The translations under genes were made by a program, and so were the position numbers. Shown here in pieces: positions 10,850 to 21,699 of a stretch of 64,000 nucleotides of DNA. The DNA is taken from positions 1,612,001-1,676,000 of the forward strand of contig JBLDXI010000042.1 in the NCBI GenBank assembly GCA_047495785.1. Direction: 5' to 3'. The notes beneath the pieces were generated by a model, which was not told the DNA's origin, did not search any database, and was given only the letters and a program-made list of their open reading frames with translations. Origin of the DNA: Lepidodermella squamata (taxonomy: Eukaryota > Gastrotricha). Numbering within the stretch: position 1 is the first letter of the stretch; each line of letters starts with the position of its first letter.

Positions 10850-12882
10850 TCAAGCGAATGTTTCACAGAGATAACCGAGCGCAGGAGCGTTACAGCTTGC
10901 GTCTTGAATAAGGCCGCCATCGTAAAGAATGGCACAGGCATCTGCGCCGTAATTGGGCTCGCCAGCGCCAGAATCCCACAGCGGAAGATTGGCATACGGC
11001 GTGCCATCGTCCCACGTCCAGTTTCCCGGCGTATTTGACAGGCCAATGTGGACAAAAGTACCAGCGCCTTTATCTACCAAGGCTTTGTCAAGTTCCTCCT
11101 TCGTCTTAATAGTCGCCAATAGCCCGCCGGTATTCTTGCAGTATGCGTCGGCTCTAGAACGATAAAAGGATCCAGAGTGAAATAGCACGGTTTTAACCGC
11201 GTTTTCACAAGCTGAAAGGCTGGTGAAGTTATTCGTTGGGTATTTCTTCTCGTCAACGTTGCAATCTGCTGGTCGGCAAGTAACGACGCCGTTTGGTCCG
11301 AGACAGCGATAAAAGACGGCCTGATGGGAAAAAACGAGCATTTCGATTGTGAGAAACCATTTGAGAACTTACAGGTGCGAGATCTGCTGAGCAGGTTTCG
11401 TAATTTGTTTGGAAGGATGTCGAATTTAGGTATAGCTTGACCTGAAACGAAAAAAAAAACGGTTCGATTATTACTTTCAACAAAGGAGCGGTTCCTACCT
11501 GGGTCGACCCGGCTGGACATTCTCTCCCAACGCAAAGCTTTGTTCCGCTCGAATCGCACTGAATTGCAGCCTGGAATCAACAGACGTCAACAGACGGATT
11601 GCGAACTCCTGACTGAGAGAATGTAGTTCGACATTGAACTTACGCCCCGAAGGCAATTATCTCGGTTGATGTACGGCTTGGGGGCTGCTTCTTGGGTCTC
11701 GTTGATAGCCGAGCAGCCAACAGAGCTGAGACGACAACCATTAAAGATTCGACCAGGGTTGCTGAAACAGCGAACGTGAGGCTTCTCGCTGTCTGGCACC
11801 AGAACTGAAAATCAATTGATATACGATAGCAAAATTACTTAATTGAGAAATTAACTTTTCCCGTCGACGCAAGTTGCAAGGTTAGAAAATGTTCGACCAC
11901 CAGTAGCCTTGTGAACAAAATAATGAAAAGACATTAGCCAATTTGCATGTTATAATAACTAAGATAACGATAAAGAATTAATACGAACGATAAAGTAATT
12001 TCCTAACTACCTATTTTAGTAATTCCCCAAAATTCAGAAATAAATTCAGGAGAAATAAATTTCATAAAAAAAAATCCAGAAATTTAGGAACTTTCGAAAA
12101 TACCACATAATATTTCAAATAAAAATTAATTTATTTCTCAAAACAAGCTATGATTAAAATTTTCGAAGCTTCACGAAAATGCTAAACGATTTGAATTCAG
12201 AAATCACTGTTAATTCTCAAACGCTTTCAAACAAGACTTACAGTGATGTTAGGACACGTTTGATTGATTGGGACGCAAGTGACCAGTGTACCATTCGAAG
12301 AGCACTGCTTGAAATTTTGATTCTGAGAATAACAAACGACCTTGTCAATGACGATATTATAATTCGAAATTACGACCTACCGCGAAATTAATTCTATCGG
12401 TTTCGCAGAATTGCAAGCTCGAGCGAAGCAACGAGCGGCTGTAGAATGGCTGAAACTGATGACGAGAAAACAATAAAATTTGAAATTAATTGATGAAAAT
12501 AACATGCCGATATTTCATCAGGAGCTTTGCATGGAACAATTCCAGGGCGGCAACTTGGCGTTAAGGTTGCAAATTTGTAACACATGCGGCCATTCTGTTA
12601 GAGTTATAGAATCTTATCTGGATTGGAAGTTCAAGGATTACTCACTCCACTTCGACACAAATCATACGTGGCAATACTAGAGCCGGACTATATAGAAAAG
12701 GTTCTGTTAATAAAGGTGAAAAAGTTGGTAAAACACTAAATAACCTGGTATTCCTTCAATGAATCACAAGATGTCGCACAGTTGACAAATGAGTTATCAA
12801 GCAGTGACATGCAGCGTTTCCATTGGCAGGAAACACCTCCAAATAGACAGAATAATGCGACTAGAGCTACGGCCCTTATCAT
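10850..12882 (-). CDS. Secreted C-type lectin with four N-terminal four-cysteine modules
   Basis: Six exons in transcript order: 12745-12882, 11856-11907, 11644-11804, 11499-11570, 11373-11441, 10850-11320. They sum to 963 bp (320 residues) with every phase matching. Exon 1 encodes a signal peptide (MIRAVALVALFCLFGGVSC). Residues about 20-200 form four modules starting WKRC, HVRC, IQC and FYRC, each with four cysteines; module 4 has TCRPADC, close to TCRPVC in the astacin copies. The C-terminal exon encodes a C-type lectin domain with WTWDDG, EPNYG and a final YLCE. EPN is the mannose-type sugar-binding triplet; the usual WND before the penultimate cysteine is missing, so calcium-dependent binding is uncertain. 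Intron 1 (11908-12744) is long. Confidence 0.85.
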
Positions 12883-13291
12883 GTTTAAAACGCGTTGAAA
12901 ATAACTCGAATAAAATAGTTTTAGAAATAAGGAACCCAAAAAAGCACGCGATATTTGTGTCCGAATTCAATGCGGTTCAGTTGTTTACAGTTTATTGGAA
13001 TCACGTATTTAAGCATTATATTTTTAGAAAAAACGAACACGTGGCCTCACAGAAGCCTCCAAACTCAAAAAACACAAAAATGACAAGGGAACAAGAACAA
13101 TAAGTACTCAAAACAAACAATATTTCGAGCCTTGAATTTAAGTCCACGGTTAACACCCTCGCTTGCTGTTAATTTGCATGCCACGGTTGACTAGGCCTGG
13201 TCTTGCAAGTGGCTGAACATTGCGCGATTTCAGCATTTCCAACTATGTTGTACAAAACAGCTTGACTGTGACTTGAAAAAATTATTTTCCT

Positions 13292-13702
13292 AACTATAAA
13301 CCATAGAGAAACAATGACCAGAGAAAGCACTCAAGCTAACATTTCTAAATCCTCATTTTAATTCAAAGTTGACTTTCTACCAAATTTCGCATGCCTATAG
13401 AACACGAGCTGCTCTTTCACGTGGTATAAGATTTTAGGTGGGAAACCCAACCGTTGTTACGATACAAAAACCTCGTTTTCACTATGGTTTTACTTATTTT
13501 GATGATATCAAGACTGAGCAGCAATTGCCCACCTCAAATCTTATACCACGTGTAAGAGCAGCTCGCGTTCTATAAGCATGCAAAATTTTGTAAAAAAACG
13601 GAGATATCCGTTTTGAGAACGCACTTCTATAATAATGGAGATCAATATTTTAGCTTGAGTGCTTACTCTGGTCATTTTTTTCTCTATGCTATAAACCTAT
13701 TT
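13292..13702. repeat. Foldback element (imperfect inverted repeat)
   Basis: The outer arms read CCATAGAGAA-AATGACCAGAG-AAGCACTCAAGCTAA from the left and the same order from the right on the opposite strand. The inner arms (GAGCTGCTCTT-CACGTGGTATAAGATTT) flank a loop of about 90 bp around 13445-13530. Arms are roughly 140-170 bp and diverged. No coding capacity is seen; a non-autonomous hairpin transposon is the likely origin. Confidence 0.7.
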
Positions 13703-13749
13703 CACCGATATAGCAACCATTCTTCCCGATGATATTCAAAAAATTGCCA

Positions 13750-13827
13750 GGAGGCAATTTGAGGCTAGGATTGCCATCGAGAAACCTTCACATGAATGAG
13801 ACGCTCTACCACTGAGCTATTGCCCCC
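13750..13827 (-). pseudogene. tRNA-Ala pseudogene
   Basis: Matches the 9984-10055 tRNA-Ala at both ends (GGGGGCA start, TGCCTCC end, AGCTCAGTGGTAGAGC D arm). The anticodon region is shortened and the T arm is scrambled, so it cannot fold properly. Confidence 0.7.
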
Positions 13828-13886
13828 TTTCCCACCTCGAGGTCTAGGCAAGAAAACCTTGGCGGCGACGGGGGAACATTGGTCAG

Positions 13887-13929
13887 AGTGGATGCAGAGT
13901 TCATAGTGATAACCGCTACACCATGGGAC
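13887..13929 (-). pseudogene. 5' half of a Gln-like tRNA (remnant)
   Basis: Minus strand begins GTCCCATGGTGTAGCGGTTA and runs through a degraded anticodon region; the T arm and acceptor 3' strand are gone. Confidence 0.6.
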
Positions 13930-14194
13930 GTCTCGAAAACTGATTTTGAGAAAATCAACGTTAATCCTTGCCAGAAGTGTGCACGTTACTTTAAATTACC
14001 GTAAATACCGAATGACAAGGCAGGGCAGAAATAAAGGGCAGGGGCAGACCACTGCTAAGAATTTAAGGCCTGTTTTGCATTGATCTTGTGCAGGCGAGCA
14101 ATTCAATTTTCTGGAAATATCCTTAGAACAAAATAGAAGACAGTGCCTCATAATTCGGTATTTACGCTATACTTACTTTCAAGGCAAACACGTG

Positions 14195-14266
14195 TGCGTC
14201 AGCCAGGAGTCGAACCCGGATCGGCTGCTTTGAAGGCGACCATGCTAACTGTTGCATCACTGACGC
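14195..14266 (-). tRNA. tRNA-Gly-like gene with UCA anticodon
   Basis: Minus strand folds well: acceptor GCGTCAG/CTGACGC is seven perfect pairs, D arm ATGC/GCAT is four perfect pairs, T arm is CCGGG-TTCGACT-CCTGG with a strong B box, and the discriminator is A. The body is Gly(TCC)-like, but the loop is CTTCAAA, so the anticodon is TCA and would read UGA. The anticodon stem has one C-A mismatch. It lacks tRNA-Sec architecture (no extended acceptor or variable arm). Confidence 0.6.
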
Positions 14267-15040
14267 CTGCTGAAGTTAATGACAGTTCTGCGGTGGCTAA
14301 AACTGGCATAATCAAGATCCAAAAAAGCCAAACCGACGCGCAGATACCGCATCACACTTCCAGCCAGAGCCCCAAATTTTTACACTATCGAAAGGGCTGC
14401 TGAAATGCCAGGTTGCTTCCAAAAACGGTGTACATGTCTGGTTCCGTGGCGATGAAAACACATTCATTGGCACCAGTGTGCGAAAGACCGAGGTTACAGT
14501 GCGAACTGTACCTGTAACCCCGCCTGGAGAGACCTGGAGTGGTCAGTGGCAAGATAACCCAGAAAAACTACAGGGTCAGATGGAATTCGGAGCCGAAACT
14601 ACCCACACCTCGTTTATCATACTTCTTCTACTGATTGGCAACCATTTGGCAACTGGTCTCCAGTAGGCCGATCTGATGAGGTGGAAGCAGTTCAGTAGGT
14701 CCTCAACGCCATCGTCCACAGGTTATGTTAACTCGTTTATCATTAATAATTTTATTAGAATTTATTAGAGTGATAGAATGAGGCTAGGCCATGGCTACCT
14801 GCTTCAAATCAACTCGCCCGCATTCCGACAGGTTAAGCTCGTGTTCCAATAGATTCTTAGTTCGATGGAAACTTGTAGATCCGATAAAGTAGGATGTGGG
14901 TGGCAAAAATCGAAAATGTTCAAATTATCCAAGTTTATTCTAATTTGCAATTGGCTTTCCTACCAGCAATAATATGAGGCTCAATTGCATTTGACCTAAA
15001 TATCTAAAAAATGGCGTTAAAATCGAGGGAAATTTTGTGC

Positions 15041-15158
15041 GTCGACCAGATTGACCACTTTGTAGACCAACCGCGCGCGCACTTGTAGACCAATATGCGC
15101 GCGCGTCGACCAAAATGAGTGCGCGTGTAGACCAAAATTAGGGCGCGTGTAGACCAAG
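15041..15158 (+). repeat. GTAGACC motif array, left end of candidate element
   Basis: Six copies of GTAGACCA or GTCGACCA spaced 15-25 bp apart, with GCGCGCG spacers. Just outside is TTTGACCT followed by a GTTAAAATCGAGG-like stretch. The same arrangement occurs in inverted orientation at 37379-37570. Such subterminal motif clusters are typical of transposase-binding regions in some DNA transposons. Confidence 0.65.
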
Positions 15159-15185
15159 TAAATACAAGCCGTAAATAGGAGCCAA

Positions 15186-15585
15186 CTATTTATTTTCGCA
15201 ATTTTTGCAACGACAATCGGTAAATTTTTGATTAACAACGATGCAAGGGCATTTTCGACCCTTGCCAACTCGATTAACACAATTTTTGAAGGCTACGACG
15301 AGTTGAAAAACAACTGGCTACCTGTTTTCTCGGGGTCATGCGAGGAAGCCCAGGCTTTCCTTGGTAATAGGGACCCATTTTTTTGGCAACGAGGCGGCGA
15401 GTAGAGAAGAGGTTGTTACGTTGAACCTATATGGTTGTGCTACGGGAGGGCGTCGGCGTAAAAATGTTTTCTCGGCTTGGATGCTAGATCATTTTTTTCT
15501 AAATTATGCGAATAGTTTAATAGAAGATAGCGGCCCGGCGGTCGACGCATCTTTCAATTCCGATCACTTGAAATTAGTCCTATAA
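15186..15585 (+). pseudogene. Frameshifted copy of an unknown gene at the left end
   Basis: Two overlapping frames: an upstream one running to a stop at about 15405 (containing YDELKNNWLPVFSG and EEAQAFLGN) and a downstream one at 15361-15585 (containing YANSLIEDSG). In order they resemble the protein of 36757-37377 near the right end (HHWVEVFRGNSVEATDFL, then FTNSIARRHPAK). The left copy therefore looks like the same gene broken by a frameshift. I do not recognise the family. The gene starts just inside the GTAGACC array and points inward, as its partner does. Confidence 0.5.
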
Positions 15586-15599
15586 TAATATCGCAAATT

Positions 15600-18500
15600 G
15601 CTGATTTCTTAAAAAATCCTAGGATAAGTTGTAGCTGTTGATTTCATACGGGCGCCGCCGTTCACAAAGTCGAAGGAAAAAAGATCCCATGGGTCGAGCA
15701 TTGTTCCTCTATATCACCGCGTAATAGTGAGCGTAACATGCTTGAGTTTATTTTCGCCGGGCGTGAAGAAATTTTCTCTAAGTCAGAATATCAGAATTTC
15801 GGGAGATGGCGCAAAATTGTGACTGCGCATAAGTCCGCTATTCTGCTACCGCCGACAGTTTCCGCTGGTTGCGATGCGCGTCGTGAAATGTGCGCAAAAT
15901 ATGCGACTTTCCGTTTATAAATCTCTGATTTCGTTCACATATTTATTCTCATTATTTAATTACCCAACTTATGATGCAATTAAATTAAATTATGTCATTA
16001 AAAACTCAATCGTTGAAAATTATTTAATATCCTTTCAAAAACTTGATGTAATTAATAATATTAATCGATATAATGAATGAAAAAATTGCATCAAAAAACG
16101 AAATGAATTTTTACGAAAAAAAATAAAAATTAGATAAAAATTATCCGATCATATTTTTAGAAAATATTTTTATTTTTTTTACATTTTTGCGATATATGAA
16201 AAGTATTCGGCTAAAAAACTAAAAAACGGATTTTTGTTCTTTTTTTGCGGTAGTTTCGACACTTTCCATTTTAATTTAAATTTCCCGATGTTATGTTGAC
16301 TGATGAACAGCGTCGATTTTCAGAGCCTGAGATTTCAGTCGGCGGCCGTTACCAATTTTCAAAATTTGTTCAGCAACATTATACGGGTTTCATATACTTG
16401 CTGTATTTTTCTTGTCCAAAAATGCTCCTGCGTGAAGATATCATTTAGTGATCAAATAATATTTTACTTCGGTACGAATTATTCACAGCAATTTTATCGA
16501 GTTATCAAGAGATTTATCAACATCCTGTTATATTTTTTCCAGGTTCAAATATCAACAGAAAAATTGCACCGCAGTGGAGTGGCACGAATTTCATTACAAA
16601 TAGAGAACTTTCAGGAAATTATTGGTTTTGTGTTTTTAAACGCTGTCATCTTTGCCGCGGACTCGAATTGGTTCATGCCAGCAGCATGAGTAGCAGAAAG
16701 TCGCTGGTTTTGATTTTCGTTCAATTTTTCAGATGGCCGAGGCGACAGCTGACTGTCTGAAAAAAATTACTGAAAAAAATTGGATGGAATTTTTTGGCAG
16801 AGGATAATTCTTACGGATTGGCGATGGAATGATCCGAATGACAGCGATGAGCCAAAAATCCTAAGAATGATCCCATCCCTGCGAGATCGAAATAAATCGC
16901 CCTAATATTTGCTTTCGGCAGTAATTTCCTGCCATCAGCCGAGGGTGTTCTATGCTGATTTCTTCGCCGGAGATGGGCGATCAATTTGGTGCCTGGCTGG
17001 CGAAATTTACACGAATGTTCTCATTAATTGTTTGCGTGAATGACTTTGTGAAATTTTTTCCTTACGCATTATTCAGAGCTGTTATTCTGCGCGAGACAGG
17101 CGAAAAAACGTAGAATGAATTAATAAAATGTGCAATCTTTGCGGTGGAAAATTATTATCAGAAGCCTGTGAAAACAAGGCTTAAGTTGTCTTTAATTTTT
17201 CACAACGATAATAGCGCGCGCAGGGTGTTTTATTTATCGTATACCTGCGGCTTAAAAGTGTGATATCCGAAAAAATTTGCCATTCAACGCGATCTCTCGC
17301 GTTAGTTACCTCTTATTAAAATTTAAAATAATTCGTAATTTTAGTACTTCACTTGAGGACTTCGGGACCTGAATAAATTAATTTTTATCAAAGTTCTCAA
17401 ATTTTGGATAATTTTGGCTTTGTTTAAAACGAGTAACCTTACACGTGACCGAGTGGTCGATGCTTTCGTTAAACGTTCAGCCTTATTTTTTTAAATATGA
17501 CTCATTTTGGCGGTAATTTACAAGGAGAGAATTTTCAATAAACTAAAAAAAAAAACGAAAACGGAAATTAAATTTTTCGAATTCGCTTATTTGCGTAATC
17601 GTAATCTGTCCGAAAAATGCGCTAAATTAGACACTGCGTTAACGAGGGACGCCAACCCCCGGCACTGGTTAAAAAACGACGAATATCTTATTTCAAAAAC
17701 AAAAAATGTGACTAAAATCATCTGACATGACGATATCAATTTTTCTCGAGTTCCCCGAGTTCGATTTCTTCCGTAGGGGCAAACCCCTTTTATGCACCCT
17801 ATTTTGCCCCTTGAACCGGCAGAATTTTACGGTGAAAGATTCATGGCGATGCGAGTAGTCTCTTTTTTACTGTAATTTTTTGAAAATATGAAAAAGCAAG
17901 TCGCCAGGTTTCAGTCAGTTTTGGTTGTCGGATGAAAAAACACATCGGTCGGATGTAAAAAGTTTTCCCCGCTCGCAAATTTTTGCGAGGTTGATAAATG
18001 GAGCAGAAAAAAATGGGGAAATCCCGCCCCCTGGAGGAAGAAATTTATTACTAGCCGAAAATGTATATATCCATCTCTAATAAATTTGCCGGAGATAAAA
18101 AAAGCGCTATACAGTTGAGAGCATGATTTCGGTGAAATTTTGTTGCTGTTTCGAGCGGGGCGAGGCTTTGAACAGGCCAAAAAAATGGAAATCATTTAAA
18201 CTGATGAACTAATAATGATGGATGAAACGTGGCAACATTTTCAAATACCTGATATGCAGCTGTTAGGGATGGAAGGAGAAGAAAAAACATCGAACTTTAT
18301 GTATTAGCCGATATAATTCGACCGATAAAAATCGATGTTTAGGCGCGGTACTAGGTTCCTGGCAGTATTAAGTTTCCCCATATTACCAGCCCGGAAAAAA
18401 ATAGATTTGGGTATGAATGGAGATCGCGCCTGGAGAACACATGAAAAATAGTGTTTTCATTGCTACGGCACAGTTACTAAATATTGGGGGAAAAGCCCGA

Positions 18501-19240
18501 ATTTCTTAGGAAAATAAGAGGAAAATGAGTGACAATTTTTTTGAATTGAACTAGAACTAGTTGTTCGCAAAGGGTGTTCACGTTACGGAACAACTAGCAC
18601 TTTAAATGCGAGTTTTTCCGCAGCGTGATAGAGTGAGTGAAGAATGTGTACAAAATACGGAAAAATACTGCCCGAAAAGAATGTAAAATGAGAGACAAAG
18701 TCTAATCGTTACGGCACCCTCGCAATAACAGGCTTTTTAGGTGACGTCATAGGCATGTGGAACGATTATTGTGATTTGTTGTATAATCTGGACACGTAAT
18801 GAGGCGATCTCGGCTTTCTTATGGGTGGTTATTTTTAGAAAAAAATCCGATTTGCCGGTGTGGCGAAAAATGACGAAAAAGCGAAACGAGCCCCGGTCCA
18901 TTTACGTAGATTCGAAAATCTATATTACTAAACGACGAAAGTCCTCAACGGCTAAATTTGAATTTTCCTTTGTATTCGGCGGCATGCTTAAATAGTATAC
19001 TTCTACTCACTGGGTAGCCAAGTGCTTAGTGTCATTAGATAGAGAATAAAAAACTACTCGAGCGAAAAATGCCAGATTTCGAATCGGTCAAATCCGCAGT
19101 GTCAAAAATGCCAAAAAACAAATAGAGCGCTTTCTGATTTTGAACGCAATTTAATTTAAAATACGAAAACATTTTTAAACTCTTAGTTAATTACTAAATC
19201 AAATTCTTATTAATTAAAATTTAAATATTTTCCATGGCGA
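15600..19240. other. AT-rich accessory DNA, no gene recognised
   Basis: Scattered short open frames without splice-compatible partners, family motifs or codon structure; the longest (16303-16689) is AT-driven. I see no convincing gene, RNA or long repeat. It probably consists of decayed mobile DNA inside the candidate element. Confidence 0.4.
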
Positions 19241-19257
19241 CGCGTTTGCGGGGAAAT

Positions 19258-20020
19258 TCAAAAATTCCGGTCGCCGGGCGCCGCGTCGCCTGACCTTTGG
19301 GGTTCCATTATCTCAACCAAGGACACGTCCACGGGGTCGGGGCATGGTAAATTCGTGCTCAGCATGGTCGAATTGATAATTACAGCATGAGAAAAGCAAA
19401 TAAATCGAAAAAAATTAATTATGTTGATCTCATGCATTGTCGTCACTATTCACAGGTACCATGATGGAAGACGCTCTAGATGTTACTCCTTGAGGGCGAA
19501 TGGCGACTTTTAAAAGCTTTTACTACTGCTTTTCTTACTTAGATTTGTTGATTTCGTAGAAATAGATAGTTAATTAGTATTTTCACATCTCATGAACGTC
19601 CTTTGCAAGATGTTGGATGTTCATGTTACGCATCCCTTTTAGGTTTAACCTCACTCATCCATTGCAAGATCTTCTGAGACTGGCTCAGGTCTGTAGAGCA
19701 TCTACCAAGATCATTTGATTAATGAATCAACTATGCTGAGTAAGAAAAACAACAGTAAAACCTTCGGGGAGTAATCCATCACCTCAAGGACTGAACTAAT
19801 TCGACTTAGCCATGTTACAAGTGTTCTTGCCTGTGCATGAATCAGATATGCTAACCCTTTCATATATTCACATTTCTATCTGGGCTTTCTAATCAAATCG
19901 ACCATGTTGATGACGAATCTTACGTGCGCTAACCTCAGGGACGTGTCTTTAGTTGAGATTTTAGAACCCATCAGTGTAGTCGACGTAGTACCAGTGATCC
20001 GAAATTTGAGAAATTCCACG
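19258..20020. repeat. Inverted repeat pair with a conserved peptide
   Basis: The arm at 19258-19390 read on the minus strand and the arm at 19890-20020 on the plus strand share a stretch encoding DVSLVEIMEP and DVSLVEILEP after a TMLSTNLPC / TMLMTNLTC lead. The arms lie about 500 bp apart. The peptide similarity exceeds the DNA similarity, so the arms may derive from two copies of one exon. Confidence 0.55.
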
Positions 20021-20033
20021 GTGAGTATACATT

Positions 20034-20054
20034 GGCGCCCGCTTAGCGGGCGCC
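20034..20054. repeat. Short perfect hairpin
   Basis: GGCGCCCGC-TTA-GCGGGCGCC: nine-pair GC-only stem with a 3-base loop, inside AT-rich DNA. Confidence 0.8.
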
Positions 20055-20564
20055 TGTTATTTACTAGTAATCAACTAAATTACTATCTGTTTTTCGCCTG
20101 GTTGTCATTACTGCTTTTTTATCCGAATCTTAAATAAGGATCATCCTAAATTATTCCAGTCTCGCAAAAGTTGAGGGAAAAATTACATGAATTGTCTGCC
20201 AATTTAAAAAAAACTCGACATTAATACTTGCGATTCACAACAGTACAAACTGTATACGAGGTCGAAATATCAGTAATCAATTAATTCCCCTAATAATATC
20301 AAATAAAGCCGAATAACTCGCAAGGGAAATTAAAATTTTAAAATTTGAAATTAAAAAAATCACGCCTATATACAAGATTGCATTTGCGCTGCGAAAATTT
20401 TTCAATTTCATGACGCTTTCTTTCATTAGTTGTATATTTTAATGAAACACGTGGTATCATAAAACTATGGTACATAAGTAACTGATTGTTTGTGGCCCTA
20501 GATAGCACTTGAATATCTTGAAAATCGGATTGCTGTTTCTTTATAACGCCTTTATAATAACTAA

Positions 20565-21241
20565 ATGTCAAACAAAAATTCTCGCCAAAAGAAGGAAGAA
20601 TTCGCCAACACTCGTCTACCTCAGATCACATCTCAAGGCCGAATGATAGCTTTTAAGCTAGAGTATAACCATCAGCTGACTTTTGGACCGGTAAATATAT
20701 TTTCAAAGGGCTATTTTGCGATATTTATTTATATCAAATGGGGGGAAAAGGGGAAAGGCTATTCAATTTTGACAAGATTATTTATTCGCTATTAAGATTG
20801 TATTCATTTTTCCTTAACATATTATTATGTCAAAAATTATAGGAATGCGATGTGTATAATTTCGATTGCGAAGACGCGCCAACTGTTCCCACGAAAGTTG
20901 TCCAGCACGAGCATGTGGCGGAGCTGACCGAGGCTCACAAGGATCGCCTGCACAAGCAGGTGCGTTGCATCCCCTGCTATGACCGGCTAAGGCTCGATCT
21001 TGGCTTCTCTGCAGAGGAGGCGGGCAAAAAATGTCGCAAGGCGACGAAGCGGTGCGTCACTTGTCCCGGAAGGCCGGGCATTTGCCGCCAATGCTGGCCG
21101 TACATCGAAAATCACGGCGGGGTGAGTGGGCCAGCGGAACCGGGGCCAGCGGAGTCAGGAGAACCAGTCCAACCAGTGGACAAGATGGAAGAAGATCGCG
21201 GAATTTCCTTGGAGCGACTTTTTGCCTTATGCGACGATTAA
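20565..21241 (+). CDS. Small Cys-rich zinc-binding-like protein, two exons
   Basis: Exon 1 (20565-20690) starts with ATG and ends GGACCG before GTAAAT; exon 2 (20843-21241) follows an AG. Both are phase 0 and join to a 174-residue protein. The N-terminus is basic; residues about 75-100 are His- and Lys-rich; residues about 98-140 hold CIPC, then C, CVTC, and CRQCW followed by His, a spacing that suggests two bound zinc ions. It is loosely like the Cys-rich tail of piggyBac-type transposases, but no catalytic domain is present, so I name no function. The C-terminus (MEEDRGISLERLF) recurs inverted 300 bp downstream. Confidence 0.5.
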
Positions 21242-21534
21242 TTCTTGTTATAATCAAATCGCGTACATATATATGTACGAGCAGGGTCACTCTATTATTA
21301 TTATTATTATGTGATGATTAGGCCCAAAAAAGCAAAGAAATTAAATGCAGAATAGTTTCACCTTGAGTTAACAATTCAAACTTAGTACGGCAGGTATTCG
21401 GCAAGAAATTCCAGTTTAAACCTCAGATTTTTATGCAAATTCAACTTAGCCATATAAAATGAAGAACAATTATACTAGTTTGCTGATGCTTATAAATTAC
21501 CTGTTCGCCGCTTTGAACGAAATAAATAATAAAA

Positions 21535-21605
21535 ATCTTATCATCGCCTAAGAAAAAAAGTCGTTCTAAATAAATCCCGCGATCTTCTTCCTTGTTATGG
21601 TTTGG
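21535..21605 (-). repeat. Inverted partial copy of the Cys-rich gene's last exon
   Basis: On the minus strand this reads EEDRGIYLERLFFLGDD, near-identical to the C-terminal end of the gene at 20565-21241 (EEDRGISLERLFALCDD). The two copies face each other about 300 bp apart. Confidence 0.65.
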
Positions 21606-21699
21606 TGATAAAAACAAAAATCGTTGAGCGAATTGGCCTGAATTAATGTTGCAAAAAATAAATGTGCCTAATCGAAGGTATAAGCCCAAAATCTAACGT

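Larger units (their letters stand above)
13700..14670. repeat. Segmental duplication, copy B (decayed tRNA cluster)
   Basis: Second copy of the 9930-10600 arrangement. Its left end overlaps the outer arm of the foldback element, so the hairpin may have inserted at its border. The Ala-like and Gln-like tRNAs here are broken; the Gly-like one still folds. Confidence 0.55.

Noticed and set aside
12179-12680. Two plus-strand frames antisense to intron 1 of the lectin gene
   Set aside because: Both begin with ATG, but there is no splice link, motif or promoter, and the region is AT-rich; not enough to call a gene.
14195-14266. tRNA-Sec
   Set aside because: The anticodon is TCA, but the acceptor stem is seven pairs, the variable loop is short and the body is glycine-like.
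15041-15158. GTAGACC array as a CRISPR or satellite
   Set aside because: Spacing is irregular, the motif is 7-8 bp, and it recurs inverted at the other end; a subterminal transposon array fits better.
20843-21241. Calling the Cys-rich gene a piggyBac transposase
   Set aside because: Only a loose resemblance to the Cys-rich tail exists, and no DDE catalytic core is present nearby.
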